Source: AWTP1-13 sp963840075 (lineage in GTDB: Bacteria > Pseudomonadota > Alphaproteobacteria > Rhizobiales > Hyphomicrobiaceae). Taken from it: a stretch of 64,000 nt of DNA. Under the pieces are notes generated by a model. The model was not told the origin of the DNA. It searched no databases and saw only the letters and a list, made by a program, of their open reading frames with translations. The first letter of the stretch is position 1. Each line of letters starts with the position of its first letter. The stretch lies in NCBI GenBank assembly GCA_963840075.1, contig CAWIXS010000031.1, forward strand, positions 1-64,000. The letters run 5' to 3'. A program made the position numbers and the translations under genes. This document shows, in pieces, positions 1 to 8,435 of the stretch.

Positions 1-105
1 GCCCAGGGCGCCCTGTTCCAGCGCCAGCACCCCACCGTCATGTGGGCCAAGCTCGAGGCGCTGGTGGCAGGCGCGCGCCTCGCCTCGCAGCGGCTGTGGG
101 CGTAG
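1..105 (+). CDS. 3' end of an unidentified gene
   Basis: An open frame enters from the left edge and ends at TAG 103-105, giving 34 residues ending in Gln-Arg-Leu-Trp-Ala. The piece is too short to name a family. G+C content and codon use match the neighbouring core genes, so it is probably the C-terminus of a real chromosomal gene, followed at once by a palindromic repeat and the IS1380 element. Confidence 0.5.
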   Translation, partial: AQGALFQRQHPTVMWAKLEALVAGARLASQRLWA

Positions 106-140
106 GTCGGTTAGCGCGATAGCGCGTAACCCGACATGTT
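105..140. repeat. Palindromic intergenic repeat (GTTA...TAAC type)
   Basis: A hairpin-forming segment (GGTTAGCGC / GCGCGTAACC) directly follows the first stop codon. It resembles the GGGTTA...TAACCC palindromes at 3130-3155 and 33423-33509, so it is probably one member of a dispersed REP-like family. Confidence 0.4.
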
Positions 141-1303
141 CCGCATGCGACCCGCGAATCTCGGTTACGGGGAATGTTGGTTACCACGTGCTTCGGCCCT
201 AGCCCGCCTTTCTCACCATAGATAGCGACATCGGGCCTCCGAATCAGAGAAAGTTGTTTTGCGAGAACGACTTGATCTGAGACGGAGAAGGCGCCCGATG
301 CCGACACACTGTAGACCGGATTCGCTCGATTTCGGAAGCGTCGAGGGGCGCGCGATCGTGGCCGCCTTCGACGGCGGCGAGATCACGTCGGACGGTGGCG
401 CGCTGCTGCTGGCCAAGGCCAACAAGGCGATCCGCCTGATCGAGCGCGCTGCGGCCGCGTTCGCGGACCGGCGCAATCCCGATCTCATCGAGCACAGCGT
501 CGCGACGCTGGTCGGCCAACGGATCATGGGCGAGGCGCTCGGCTACCCCGACATCAACGACCACGATCTGTTGCGCCACGATCCGCTGCTCGCCGCGGTG
601 ATGGGCAAGCTCACCGCGCGCGACCAGCGCTGCGCCGCGCTCGCCGGCAAGAGCACGCTCAACCGGCTCGAGCATGCGCCGGAGGAGGGCGAGGCGCGTG
701 CGCCCGGCCGCTACCACAAGATCAGCCACGACGGCGCGGCGATCGACCGGCTGTTCCTCGACGTCTTCAAGGAGGCGCACGCGGCGCCGCCGAAGATCGT
801 CGTGCTCGATCCGGATGCGACCGACGTGCCCCTGCACGGCAACCAGGAAGGCCGTCACTATCATGGCTTTTACGACAGCTACTGCTACCTGCCGCTGTAC
901 ATCTTCTGTGGTCGTCATTTGCTCGCGGCCAGGCTCAGGCCCGCCAGCGTCGACGCGGCCTCCGGCATCGTCGAGGAGATCGCGCGCATCGCCGCTTTCA
1001 TCCGCCAGCACTGGCCGGAGACGACGATCGTCGTGCGTGCCGACAGTGGGTTCTGCCGCGACAACCTCATGACGTGGTGCGAGGACAACGACGTGCACTT
1101 CGTGCTCGGCTGCGCCAAGACCGACCGGCTGATCGCCGCGATCGAGCCGGAGCTGGCCGAGGCCGAGACGGAGCACAAGGCCACGGGCCGCGCCGCGCGC
1201 CGCTTCAAGGACTTCGACTGGACGACGCGCAAGAGCTGGACGCGGGAGCGGCGCGTGGTGGCCAAGGCCGAGTGGACGGAAGGCGAGGCCAACCCGCGCT
1301 TCA

Positions 1304-1322
1304 TCCCGGATCAAGTCCGGGA
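1304..1322. repeat. Mini-palindrome inside transposase gene
   Basis: TCCCGGA-TCAAG-TCCGGGA is a perfect 7-bp inverted repeat with a 5-nt loop. It lies exactly where the transposase frame shifts; about 16 to 19 extra bases separate Phe-Ile from the expected Val-Thr-Ser-Leu. The same TCCCGG...CCGGGA style of palindrome is common between genes in alphaproteobacteria. Confidence 0.6.
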
Positions 1323-1517
1323 CCACCTCTCTGCACGCTGACGTGATCGACGCGCGGGCCCTCTACGAGGACGTCTACTGCAAGCGCGGCGAGATGGAGA
1401 ACCGGATCAAGGAGACGCAGTCCGATCTGTTCGGCGACCGCATGCCGGCGACGACGATGCGCGCCAACCAGCTGCGCATGTGGTTCTCTGCGCTTGCCTA
1501 CGTCCTGATGTGCGCGT

Positions 1518-1551
1518 CGTGCTGGAAGCACGCCTCCGGCATGACGCCGGA
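1518..1551. repeat. Second palindrome pair inside transposase gene
   Basis: Two adjacent perfect hairpins, CGTGCT-GGA-AGCACG (1518-1532) and TCCGGC-ATGAC-GCCGGA (1535-1551), sit at the second frame break of the IS1380 transposase, between the Leu-Met-Cys-Ala segment and the Leu-Ala-Gly-Thr-Asp segment. Confidence 0.55.
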
Positions 1552-1897
1552 TTGCGCTCGCCGGCACGGACCTGGAGCGGGCGACCTGCGCCACCATCCG
1601 GCTGCGCCTCCTGAAGATCGGTGCGCAGGTCACGGTCTCCGTGCGCCGCGTGAAAGTCGCGCTCGCCACGAGCTGTCCCTGGCGCGAGCTGTTCAACACC
1701 GCCCACGAGCGACTATGCCGCGCCGCGCGCTGACGCGCCCCCCGCCGAGGATCAACCACAGAGGAACATCGCCGCGCCTGCCCAACCCGCACCGGCGGCA
1801 ACGATGCCGGCTTGTCCGCCGAAGCAAATCCGGGCGTGCACGCCTCATGCCGTCGACGTGGACAGCGCAGCAAGACAGGGTGAGAAAGGCGGGCTAG

Positions 1898-2157
1898 TTT
1901 TACTGCGTTATAAGTTGCGGCGCGTGTTTCGGGTAGAGCTACGCGCGCAGCATGGGCATCTCGGCAGCGTTCGAGCGAGCGCCACCGCAAGTCTGCGATG
2001 GATGGTGGCGATCGAGTTCGGGACGTGGCGCTCGGGCCGGATCGGGGGCGCCGCGGGGTCGGCAACCGTCGGATACGGCAGGTTTCGCGAGGCTCCAGGT
2101 GCAACCGGGTCCTGAGGGGGGAATCGTCTCCCTTTCGGAGACCAGGAAGCCGTAGCT
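1898..2157. other. Gene-free remnant between two IS copies
   Basis: This 260-bp segment lies between the IS1380 right end and the broken end of the IS701 transposase. I see no conserved protein in any frame and no repeat. It is probably debris from the deletion that removed the C-terminus of the IS701 gene. Confidence 0.4.
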
Positions 2158-3007
2158 GCACGCGGGCAAAGCGCGAGGAGAGCGGCGCGTTCGTACCTTC
2201 GCGCCATGTGACCGTGCGCCAGGCCTTCCCCGGTAGGCTGAGCGCCAGCTCCTTGGCGCTCATGCGCGGCCCGGGCTCGCCGCCATCGGTCACCGCCTGC
2301 ACCTTGATCGTCGGCACGATGCCGGCCACGTAGCTCAGCGCCAACAGGTTCACGCCGTTGCGCAGATCGCTGTTGGAGCCGTAGCTCGCATCCATCAGCA
2401 CGACGCCGCGCGCCACGCCCGCCGCGCACGCCGCGCGGATCTGCTCCAGCGCGATCTGTGGCTTGGTTTTGAACGTGATCGCCTCGGGAATGCGCGCCTT
2501 CGTGCGGCGCTCGGCGTCCTCGGTCCATGCCTCCGGCAAATACAGCCGATAGGCGATCGGCAGGCTGGCATGGTGGTTGGCGATCGACAGCGTCACCACC
2601 ACCTGGCAGTTGGCCTGCTTGCCGAGCTGGCCGCAATACTGATGATGCACGCCGACCGAGTGCTTGCCCTGCTTGGGAAACGACGTGTCGTCGATGATCC
2701 AGGCCTGGATCGCCCCGTGCCGCTCGATCGTCGGCAGCACCATCTCCTGCACCTTGGCCAGCACCCGCTCGTCCGACCACGGGGCGTTGCCAACAAAGTG
2801 CAGAAGCTTTTGGTGCTGCACCGAGACTTTGGCGGGCGCCGTCGCCGCCGCCAGTGGCTCCACGCTCCTGCGGCCCTCCGCCGCCAACAGCCCGGTGCAA
2901 TAGTCCTTCAGCGGCGCCGCCCGGTCCGCGTGACCGATCACGCTCCTCAGACCCTCCACATACCTGCCAAACCGCGCTTCACTCTCCTCCGAAGATTGCC
3001 GACCCAT
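2158..3007 (-). pseudogene. IS701-family transposase, 3' truncated
   Basis: About 283 codons read from ATG 3007 on the minus strand and match IS701-family (SRSO17-type) DDE transposases. The first catalytic Asp region is IIDDTSFPKQGKHSVG and the second is VLMDASYGSNSDLRNG. Similarity stops after SSRFARV near 2158, so the C-terminal third with the catalytic Glu is missing. The frame then runs on by chance into the IS1380 element. No inverted repeats could be identified. The IS701 copy appears to have been truncated before or during the events that placed IS1380 beside it. Confidence 0.85.
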
Positions 3008-3129
3008 TCTCAGCCTCCGTTCAGCTGAAGTGAGTCTCACCAACTAGTTGATTCTCATCGCACTTATTTGCGACCTTCTGACTCAGTAGGATTAGCACCG
3101 TAGTGCGCGACACTTGAGGCCGAAAGTGG

Positions 3130-3155
3130 TGGGTTACGGGCTTCGCCCTAACCCA
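3130..3155. terminator. GGGTTA-type hairpin after the TAXI receptor
   Basis: TGGGTTACGGG-CTTC-GCCCTAACCCA folds into a strong near-perfect hairpin 15 bases past the stop of the TAXI gene on the minus strand. It belongs to the same palindrome family as 33423-33509. It may stop transcription, but there is no clear U-tract. Confidence 0.4.
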
Positions 3156-3169
3156 CGCCGGCCATGCCG

Positions 3170-4135
3170 TCACTCGACCTTGATGCCCTGCTCCTTGAAG
3201 TACTTCAGGGCACCGGGATGCCAGGGGATGCCGGCGCGGCTCGAGGTCTGCCACTCGCGGTTGATGTTGAGCGCCTCCTTGTGAACCAGCGCCAGTTCCT
3301 TCTGCTTCGTAAGCATGATGCGGGTCAGATCGTAGGCCAGCTTGTCGTCCGTCTTGGCGTTGACCGCCATGATATTCCACACGGTGATGCCCTTGGCATC
3401 CTTCTCCATCCCCGCGTAGGTCGTCTTCGGCATCGTGCCGGCCGCGTAGATCTTCCCGTACTTGGCGATCATCTTGTCCAGGTGCTGGTCGTGGTCGATG
3501 ATCTTGATCTTGGTGTTCGGCGTGTTCGCCAGATCGGTGATGGAGGAGGTGGGCAGGCCGACCACGAAGAAGAACGCGTCGATCTTCTTGTCCTTGATGG
3601 CGTTGACCAACTCGGCCACGCCGAGCCGCTCGCGTGTCATGTCCTTGTCCGGGTCGAGGCCGGCCGCCTCGATGACGCGCAGCGCGAACACCTCGGTGGC
3701 GCTGCCGGGCGAGCCGGTCGAGACCCGCCGGCCCTTCATGTCCTCGACCTTGTTGATGCCGGTGCCCTCGACCGTCACGACATGCATATAGTTGGCATAC
3801 ATCACCGCCAGCGCGGTAATGGGCAGCTTGCCGCTCGCGAACTTGCCCTGGCCCTTGATGGCGTCCCATGCCGCGTCCACCTGCGTGAAGCACAGGTCGG
3901 CCTTGCCGGAGGCGATCAGCTGCAGATTGGCGACGGAGCCGCCGGTCACCCGCGCCGTCGCGGTGACGCCGGGCAGCTCCTTGCCCAGGATATTGCCGAA
4001 GCCTCCGCCGAGCGGATAGTAGACGCCGCCGGTGCCCCCAGTTGCGATCTCGAGCTGCCTGCTTTGCTGGGCATTGGCGGTCGACGTGACAACCACCGCG
4101 GCGGCACCGAGTGCCAAAAGCGCTCTCCACCTCAT
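3170..4135 (-). CDS. TAXI family TRAP transporter solute receptor
   Basis: A 321-residue periplasmic binding protein of the TAXI (TRAP-associated extracytoplasmic immunogenic) family. It has a signal peptide (residues 1-22, cleavage near ANA-QQ), the family start ATGGTGGVYYPLGGGFG (about 31-47), and the central KGRRVSTGSPGSATEV segment. ATG 4135 is preceded by a good AGGGAGG ribosome site. Such receptors deliver small acids such as glutamate-like or C4 compounds to a fused DctQM permease, but no permease gene is adjacent. It is either an orphan receptor or separated from its partner by the surrounding rearrangements. The substrate is unknown. Confidence 0.9.
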   Translation of the reverse strand: MRWRALLALGAAAVVVTSTANAQQSRQLEIATGGTGGVYYPLGGGFGNILGKELPGVTATARVTGGSVANLQLIASGKADLCFTQVDAAWDAIKGQGKFASGKLPITALAVMYANYMHVVTVEGTGINKVEDMKGRRVSTGSPGSATEVFALRVIEAAGLDPDKDMTRERLGVAELVNAIKDKKIDAFFFVVGLPTSSITDLANTPNTKIKIIDHDQHLDKMIAKYGKIYAAGTMPKTTYAGMEKDAKGITVWNIMAVNAKTDDKLAYDLTRIMLTKQKELALVHKEALNINREWQTSSRAGIPWHPGALKYFKEQGIKVE

Positions 4136-4365
4136 CCGGACAACCTCCCTAGTTTTGCACTGGCCGGCTTCGTTCAGCCGTTGTTTTGGCTCTTAGCCGA
4201 ATTGGTACCGCACCGGCAAGCGTTTGCGAGCCGCAGACCCTACGCCCGGCCCGCTGACGGCATCCGGCCGCTCCAGCGGCTGGCGCTTTGTCAGGCAGGC
4301 CGGTTGGCTTGCTTGATGTGCCAGCACACGCCGCCAGGGAGCGACTATATGCACCTCTCGGGCCC

Positions 4366-4393
4366 ACGGGTTAGAGTCCTGCCGTCCGCTCCA
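4366..4393 (+). other. tRNA 3'-end-like fragment
   Basis: ACGGG-TTAGAGT-CCTGC followed by CGTCCGC-T-CCA and a run of T looks like a T-arm, acceptor 3' strand and encoded CCA. The T-loop has TTAGAG instead of TTCGAG, one stem pair is lost, and no matching 5' acceptor strand is visible upstream. This could be an old attachment-site remnant of an element that used a tRNA gene, or chance. Weak call. Confidence 0.25.
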
Positions 4394-4499
4394 TTTTTGG
4401 AAGCAGGATTCACGCTTCGGCTTGCGGGCGCTCCGTATGAGAACGCTCCTGGCCGAAGCGATCCTGCTCGACCAGCGGTAGGGGAGCCTGGCAGTCCCT

Positions 4500-4783
4500 G
4501 CCTGGCCATCTTCGGAATAACCAGCGTGGCTTATGAACAGTTCCTTGGTCCAGGCGGCCATCTGCTCGATCTCCCCGTGGAAAGCGTGGAGCTGGCCGAT
4601 GTCGGAGAGACCTCCCTGCCACTTGGCTTCAAGCAGGTAATTTTCTTGTCGAAGACGAACCTGCCATCGATCTGCTCGCCGCGAAGCCGGAAAGGTTCTC
4701 GCGCCTGCAAACCGTGGGCGTCGAAAGCTCTTTCAGGAATTTCTCGAAGGCGTAGCCTCGGCTGTGGTTGAAGGTGTGATGGC
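4500..4783 (-). pseudogene. Mrr-like restriction endonuclease remnant
   Basis: Three overlapping minus-strand frames join into one recognisable protein segment: YAFEKFLKEL, then GLQAREPFRLRGEQIDGRFV, then YLLEAKWQGGLSDIGQLHAF and EQMAAWTKELFISHAGYSED. This is the N-terminal nuclease core of an Mrr-type (PD-(D/E)xK) restriction endonuclease. IDG provides the Asp and LLEAKW the E-x-K catalytic pair. Two single-base shifts and loss of the C-terminal half make it a pseudogene. It belongs to the degraded accessory block left of dapF. Confidence 0.6.
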
Positions 4784-5125
4784 CAAGAGGCGGACGCGCA
4801 CTCCCAGGCGCTGGACGGGGCAAAGAAACCAGCTTGAGGCAGGCCGTTGGCGACGCGTGCAGGCGGGGTGCGAGCTATCGGCTGCGGCTCTTTGTCTTCT
4901 GACAGGCAAGGCGTTATCGCCGGTCGCTTCCGAACGAACAGCGGAAATGGCACCGCCGGGTGGCCCTGGCGTCCGTGGCTGCCCTCCCAGAGTTCCGCTT
5001 TCTCTGCGAAGCCGACGTGGCCGCGTGCTGATCCCCTTCGGCGGCAGATGGCATGCTTGGTAGTTCACGGCGCCGCTATGCTCGCGGCAATTGATTGGGA
5101 GAGAACTGCCGAAGCGAGGGTGCGA

Positions 5126-5605
5126 TCACCGATCCCGATCCTTGTCCTTTTTGCTCCGTTCCTCCTCTTCGCGCCGCAGCCGGTCGCCGTGCCGCGCGAA
5201 ATACTCATCAAACTTCTCCTGCGCGGTCCTCTGCTGCTCATAGGCGGCCTGGCGGTTGTCCAGTTCGCGCTGTTGCTCGGCCAACTCGCGCTCGGGCGCG
5301 GTCTCGGCGAGCACCCGGACGAGCGCTTCCCTGGCGGCCTTCTCCTGCGGCGTCTCGGGTGAGAGGAACCCCTCCATGATGTTGCCGACAATCTCGGCCG
5401 CCTTGGCGATGCCGCCGGCGATGCCATCGGCGAGATCGCGGCGGGGCTGCTTCTCGCGCGGACCGTCACGGGCATTGTCCGCCGCCGCGTGCTGCCGAAC
5501 ACGAAGATTTCGCTGCGGCGGCCGGGAATGCTGGTTCCGCAGCGCGGGGCGAGCGCGCCTCGTTGAATGGCGCCGGATTGGCAAGTTCGAGGAGCACGTC
5601 GCCAT
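5126..5605 (-). pseudogene. Coiled-coil C-terminal remnant, relaxase-like
   Basis: The last 100 or so residues of this frame have natural composition: a Gly/Ala-rich helix (DGIAGGIAKAAEIVGNIMEG), then FLSPETPQEKAAREALV and a charged Glu/Arg coiled coil ending Arg-Asp-Arg. Mobilisation relaxases of Rhizobiales often end with this layout, so I infer a relaxase C-terminus, but I do not recognise a diagnostic motif. The first 40 residues look like an out-of-frame shadow, so the N-terminus is probably lost. Confidence 0.35.
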
Positions 5606-5745
5606 GGCAGGCTTCAGGGGCGCCCCAGCAGACGAGATCTTTGCCAGTGAGTTCGGGCAGAGCTGCCATGAAAGCTCGATTGCCGAGGAGGTACGCGCGG
5701 TACTTGGCGACGACCTCGCCGCGCGTGCCGTCGCGGCCGACGGCC
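5560..5745 (-). pseudogene. DUF4326 domain protein fragment
   Basis: The minus strand encodes VGRDGTRGEVVAKYRAYLL followed by LTGKDLVCWGAPEACHGDVL. This is the core of DUF4326, a small Cys/His domain common on phages and plasmids, whose signature is normally CWCAPxxCHGD. Here one Cys is replaced by Gly and the usual N-terminal part (GNPF segment) is missing. The frame upstream is unrelated. It is a decayed fragment within the same accessory block. Confidence 0.55.
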
Positions 5746-5935
5746 AAGAGCGACGCCGTCCATGTGGTTGGCGAGCAACTTTGGCTGAAGCGGGTCAAAC
5801 CGGTAATTCCCTAGTCAACATTCGCTCTTGCCTCGGCCACCACGCTTGCTCGGCTGTCTATGGGTACACGACCTAAGCCCGGATGCCGTTGGCCCCCAGA
5901 AAGGCGCCGAGCGCTCCTTTGCGACAGCTCGGCTT

Positions 5936-6130
5936 TCAGTAGGACTGGCCATGCGGCTTGCGATGGCTGCTTTGGACGCGCGCGATGACCGCGTCGGCCT
6001 CGGCCTCCGTCAGCTCCCAGGCGAGGCTCTCGCCATCCGGCATCCTCAGCAGGTTCATGTTGCCGTGGTGGTCGCGGCGTACCGCCAGCCACGCGTCCGG
6101 CTCCGCCTGCGTCTGCTGCACGCTTTCCAT
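5936..6130 (-). CDS. Small hypothetical protein
   Basis: A 64-residue frame starts at ATG 6130 with plausible composition: PDAWLAVRRDHHGNMNLLR, then a Glu/Ala-rich helix ELTEAEADAVIARVQ. I do not recognise a family. It lies upstream of and opposite to dapF, in the degraded accessory block. It could be a real small accessory gene or the tail of a broken one. Confidence 0.35.
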   Translation of the reverse strand: MESVQQTQAEPDAWLAVRRDHHGNMNLLRMPDGESLAWELTEAEADAVIARVQSSHRKPHGQSY

Positions 6131-6269
6131 CTCGTAGGCTTTCGCGCGCCATGCCGGTGTGGACGCCAGGGCGATGCCATCCCAACGCCGCCCGGGTCAC
6201 TATCCCGGATCACAATATCGCTTGCGGGCGTCGATTGTCTTGCAGCGTCTCCTGGCCATATAAGGACGC

Positions 6270-7139
6270 ATGTCAACGCCCATCCCCTACCGGAAGATGA
6301 ACGGGCTCGGTAACGAGATCCTGGTCGTCGACCTGCGCCGGCGCCGGGCGGCCTTCGGTCCGGCGCAGGCGCAGGCCGTGGGGCGGCGCCACGCCTCGCA
6401 TTTCGACCAGATGATGGTGCTCGACGACCCCAGGACCCCCGGCACGGAGGCCTACGTCCGCATCTTCAACGCCGACGGCTCGGAGGTGGAGACCTGCGGC
6501 AACGGCATGCGCTGCGTCGGCTGGGTGGTGGCGCACGAGACCGGCCGCAACACATTGCGGTTCCAGACCGGAGCCGGCGTGCTCGCTGTGAGCGTCGCCG
6601 ACATCGGGCGCATCACGGTGGACATGGGCAAGCCCCGATTCGGCTGGCGCGACATTCCTTTGAGCCAGCCGGCCGACGATACGCGGGCGGTCGCGTTGCA
6701 GGTGGGCCCGGCCGAGCGGCCGCTCAGCTCGCCCTCCGTCGTCAACGTCGGCAACCCGCACGCGATATTCTGGGTCGACGACGTGGAGGCCTGGGACCTC
6801 GGCGGCATCGGACCCGCGCTCGAGCACCACCCGATCTTCCCCGAGCGCGCCAACATCTCGCTCGCGCACGTCACCTCGCCGCGCACCATCACGCTGCGCA
6901 CCTGGGAGCGCGGCGCCGGCCTCACCAGGGCCTGCGGCAGCGCCGCCTGCGCCGCCGCCGTCTGCGCGGCGCGCAAGGGGCTCAGCGGGCGGCAGGTGAC
7001 GGTGACCCTGCCGGGGGGCGAGCTCGCCATCGCGTGGCGCGCCGACGACCACATCCTGATGACCGGACCGGTGGCGGTGGAGCACGAGGGCGTGCTCGAT
7101 CTGGCCGAGGGGGCGATGGCGCCCCTGGGCCCGACGTGA
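6270..7139 (+). CDS. dapF: Diaminopimelate epimerase
   Basis: Converts LL- to meso-diaminopimelate, in the cytoplasm, for lysine and peptidoglycan synthesis. The 289-residue length is normal. Both catalytic cysteines of this PLP-independent racemase are present: ETCGNGMRC (first Cys near residue 74) and the C-terminal ACGSAACA. The N-terminal KMNGLGNE substrate-binding segment is intact. ATG 6270 places this segment at the expected distance from the start. It is the first gene of a dapF-mtaB-ftsY operon; only 18 bp separate it from mtaB. Confidence 0.97.
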   Translation: MSTPIPYRKMNGLGNEILVVDLRRRRAAFGPAQAQAVGRRHASHFDQMMVLDDPRTPGTEAYVRIFNADGSEVETCGNGMRCVGWVVAHETGRNTLRFQTGAGVLAVSVADIGRITVDMGKPRFGWRDIPLSQPADDTRAVALQVGPAERPLSSPSVVNVGNPHAIFWVDDVEAWDLGGIGPALEHHPIFPERANISLAHVTSPRTITLRTWERGAGLTRACGSAACAAAVCAARKGLSGRQVTVTLPGGELAIAWRADDHILMTGPVAVEHEGVLDLAEGAMAPLGPT

Positions 7140-7157
7140 GCCCGGCGTGAGCCAGAC

Positions 7158-8435
7158 ATGAGCCAGGTCCGCGTCCTCACGCTCGGGTGCCGCCTCAACG
7201 CCTACGAATCGGAGGTGATGCGCCGGCACGCCACCGCCGCCGGCCTCGACGACACCGTGATCGTCAACACCTGCGCGGTCACCTCCGAAGCGGTGCGCCA
7301 GGCCATGCAGACCGTGCGCAGGCTGCGCCGCGAGGAGCCGCAGGCGCGCATCATCGTGACGGGCTGCGCCGCCCAGATCGAGCCCGACCGCTTCGCCGCC
7401 ATGCCCGAGGTCGACGCCATCGTCGGCAACGCCGAGAAGGTGCGATCTGAGACCTTCAGCACCTTGAGCACCGCCGGCAGTCCGCGCGTGATCGTCAACG
7501 ACATCATGTCGGTGCGCGAGACCGCGCATGCCATGATCGACGGCTTCGGCTCGCGCGCCCGCGCCTACGTGCAGGTGCAGAACGGCTGCGACCACCGCTG
7601 TACCTTCTGCATCATTCCCTTCGGCCGCGGCCGCTCCCGCTCGGTGCCCGCCGGCGAGGTGGTGGCGCAGGTGCAACGGCTGGTGGAGGCCGGCTATCCC
7701 GAGGTCGTGCTCACCGGGGTCGACATCACCGCCTGGGGCCTCGACCTGCCGGGCCCCATGCGGCTGGGCGGGCTCGTGCGCCAGATTCTGCGGCACGTGC
7801 CCCGGCTCGAGCGGCTCAGGCTGTCGTCCATCGACCAGATCGAGGTCGATCCCCAGCTCATGGCCGCGATCGCCGAGGAGCCGCGCCTGATGCCGCATCT
7901 GCATCTCTCCCTGCAGTCGGGCGACAACACCATCCTGAAGCGCATGCGGCGGCGCCACACGCACGCCGACGCCGCGCGCTTCTGCAGCGAGGTGCGACGG
8001 CTGCGGCCGGACATGGTCCTCGGCGCCGATCTGATCGCGGGCTTTCCGACCGAGACGGAGGCCATGTTCGAGGAATCCCTGCGGCTCGTCGACGACTGCG
8101 GCCTCACGTTCCTGCACGTCTTCCCGTTCTCGCGCCGGCCGGGAACGCCCGCCGCCCGCATGCCGCAGGTTGCAGGGCCTGCCGTCAAGGAGCGCGCCGC
8201 TCGGCTCAGGCGGAAGGGCCGGTTGGCGCTGGCCGCCTGGCTCGAGGCCCAGGTCGGGCGCGAGGCGCAACTCCTGATGGAGCGCGCCGAGCTCGGCCGC
8301 ACCCCCGGCTTCGCCGAGGTGGAGCTCGACAGCCGCGCCGGCGCGGTGCCCGCCACCTTGGTCAACGTTCTCCTCGTCGGGTCCGACGGCTCCCGCTTGC
8401 GGGCCGCGCCCCTCGCCCCCAAGTGTGCGTCGTGA
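7158..8435 (+). CDS. mtaB: tRNA t6A37 methylthiotransferase MtaB
   Basis: Radical-SAM enzyme that adds a methylthio group to N6-threonylcarbamoyladenosine at tRNA position 37. It is 425 residues long. The N-terminal UPF0004 domain carries Cys in LGCRLN, VNTCAV and TGCAAQ, the ligands of the auxiliary cluster. The radical-SAM motif CDHRCTFC follows near residue 146, and a C-terminal TRAM-like region ends the protein. Its TGA overlaps the GTG of ftsY (GTGA at 8432-8435), indicating translational coupling. Confidence 0.95.
   Translation: MSQVRVLTLGCRLNAYESEVMRRHATAAGLDDTVIVNTCAVTSEAVRQAMQTVRRLRREEPQARIIVTGCAAQIEPDRFAAMPEVDAIVGNAEKVRSETFSTLSTAGSPRVIVNDIMSVRETAHAMIDGFGSRARAYVQVQNGCDHRCTFCIIPFGRGRSRSVPAGEVVAQVQRLVEAGYPEVVLTGVDITAWGLDLPGPMRLGGLVRQILRHVPRLERLRLSSIDQIEVDPQLMAAIAEEPRLMPHLHLSLQSGDNTILKRMRRRHTHADAARFCSEVRRLRPDMVLGADLIAGFPTETEAMFEESLRLVDDCGLTFLHVFPFSRRPGTPAARMPQVAGPAVKERAARLRRKGRLALAAWLEAQVGREAQLLMERAELGRTPGFAEVELDSRAGAVPATLVNVLLVGSDGSRLRAAPLAPKCAS

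Larger units (their letters stand above)
298..1733 (+). pseudogene. IS1380-family transposase, two frame breaks
   Basis: DDE transposase of the IS1380 family. The N-terminal two thirds read from ATG 298 in one frame and include SDGGALLL and the VVRADSGFCR region carrying a catalytic Asp. Homology resumes in a second frame at 1325 (ALYEDVYCKRGEMENRIKE) and in a third frame at about 1557 (TDLERATCATIRLRLLK), ending at TGA 1731. Both breaks coincide with small perfect palindromes (1304-1322; 1518-1532 plus 1535-1551) that the family protein would not contain. This suggests insertion of tiny palindromic units rather than random indels. An in-frame stop soon follows the first break. Confidence 0.85.
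203..1893 (+). mobile_element. IS1380-family insertion sequence, decayed
   Basis: The ends are perfect 14-bp inverted repeats, CCCGCCTTTCTCAC at 203-216 and its complement at 1880-1893. Each is flanked on the outside by CTAG (199-202 and 1894-1897), which I read as a 4-bp target duplication. The length of 1,691 bp and an inverted repeat starting with CC fit IS1380. The single transposase gene is broken in two places, so the copy cannot move by itself. Because CTAG is itself palindromic, it could instead be the outer part of the inverted repeat. Confidence 0.85.

Noticed and set aside
242..256. A 15-bp match (ATCAGAGAAAGTTGT) between the IS1380 leader and the end of priA fragment C
   Set aside because: The match stops exactly there on both sides and one copy lies inside the IS element. 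Without further homology it is probably chance.
244..1326. Long minus-strand frame opposite the IS1380 transposase
   Set aside because: High G+C content produces long antisense frames; its composition (Arg/Ala/Val-rich) and lack of family match mark it as a shadow.
4366..4393. A complete tRNA gene
   Set aside because: Only the T-arm and acceptor 3' strand are recognisable, with a mutated T-loop and no 5' half.
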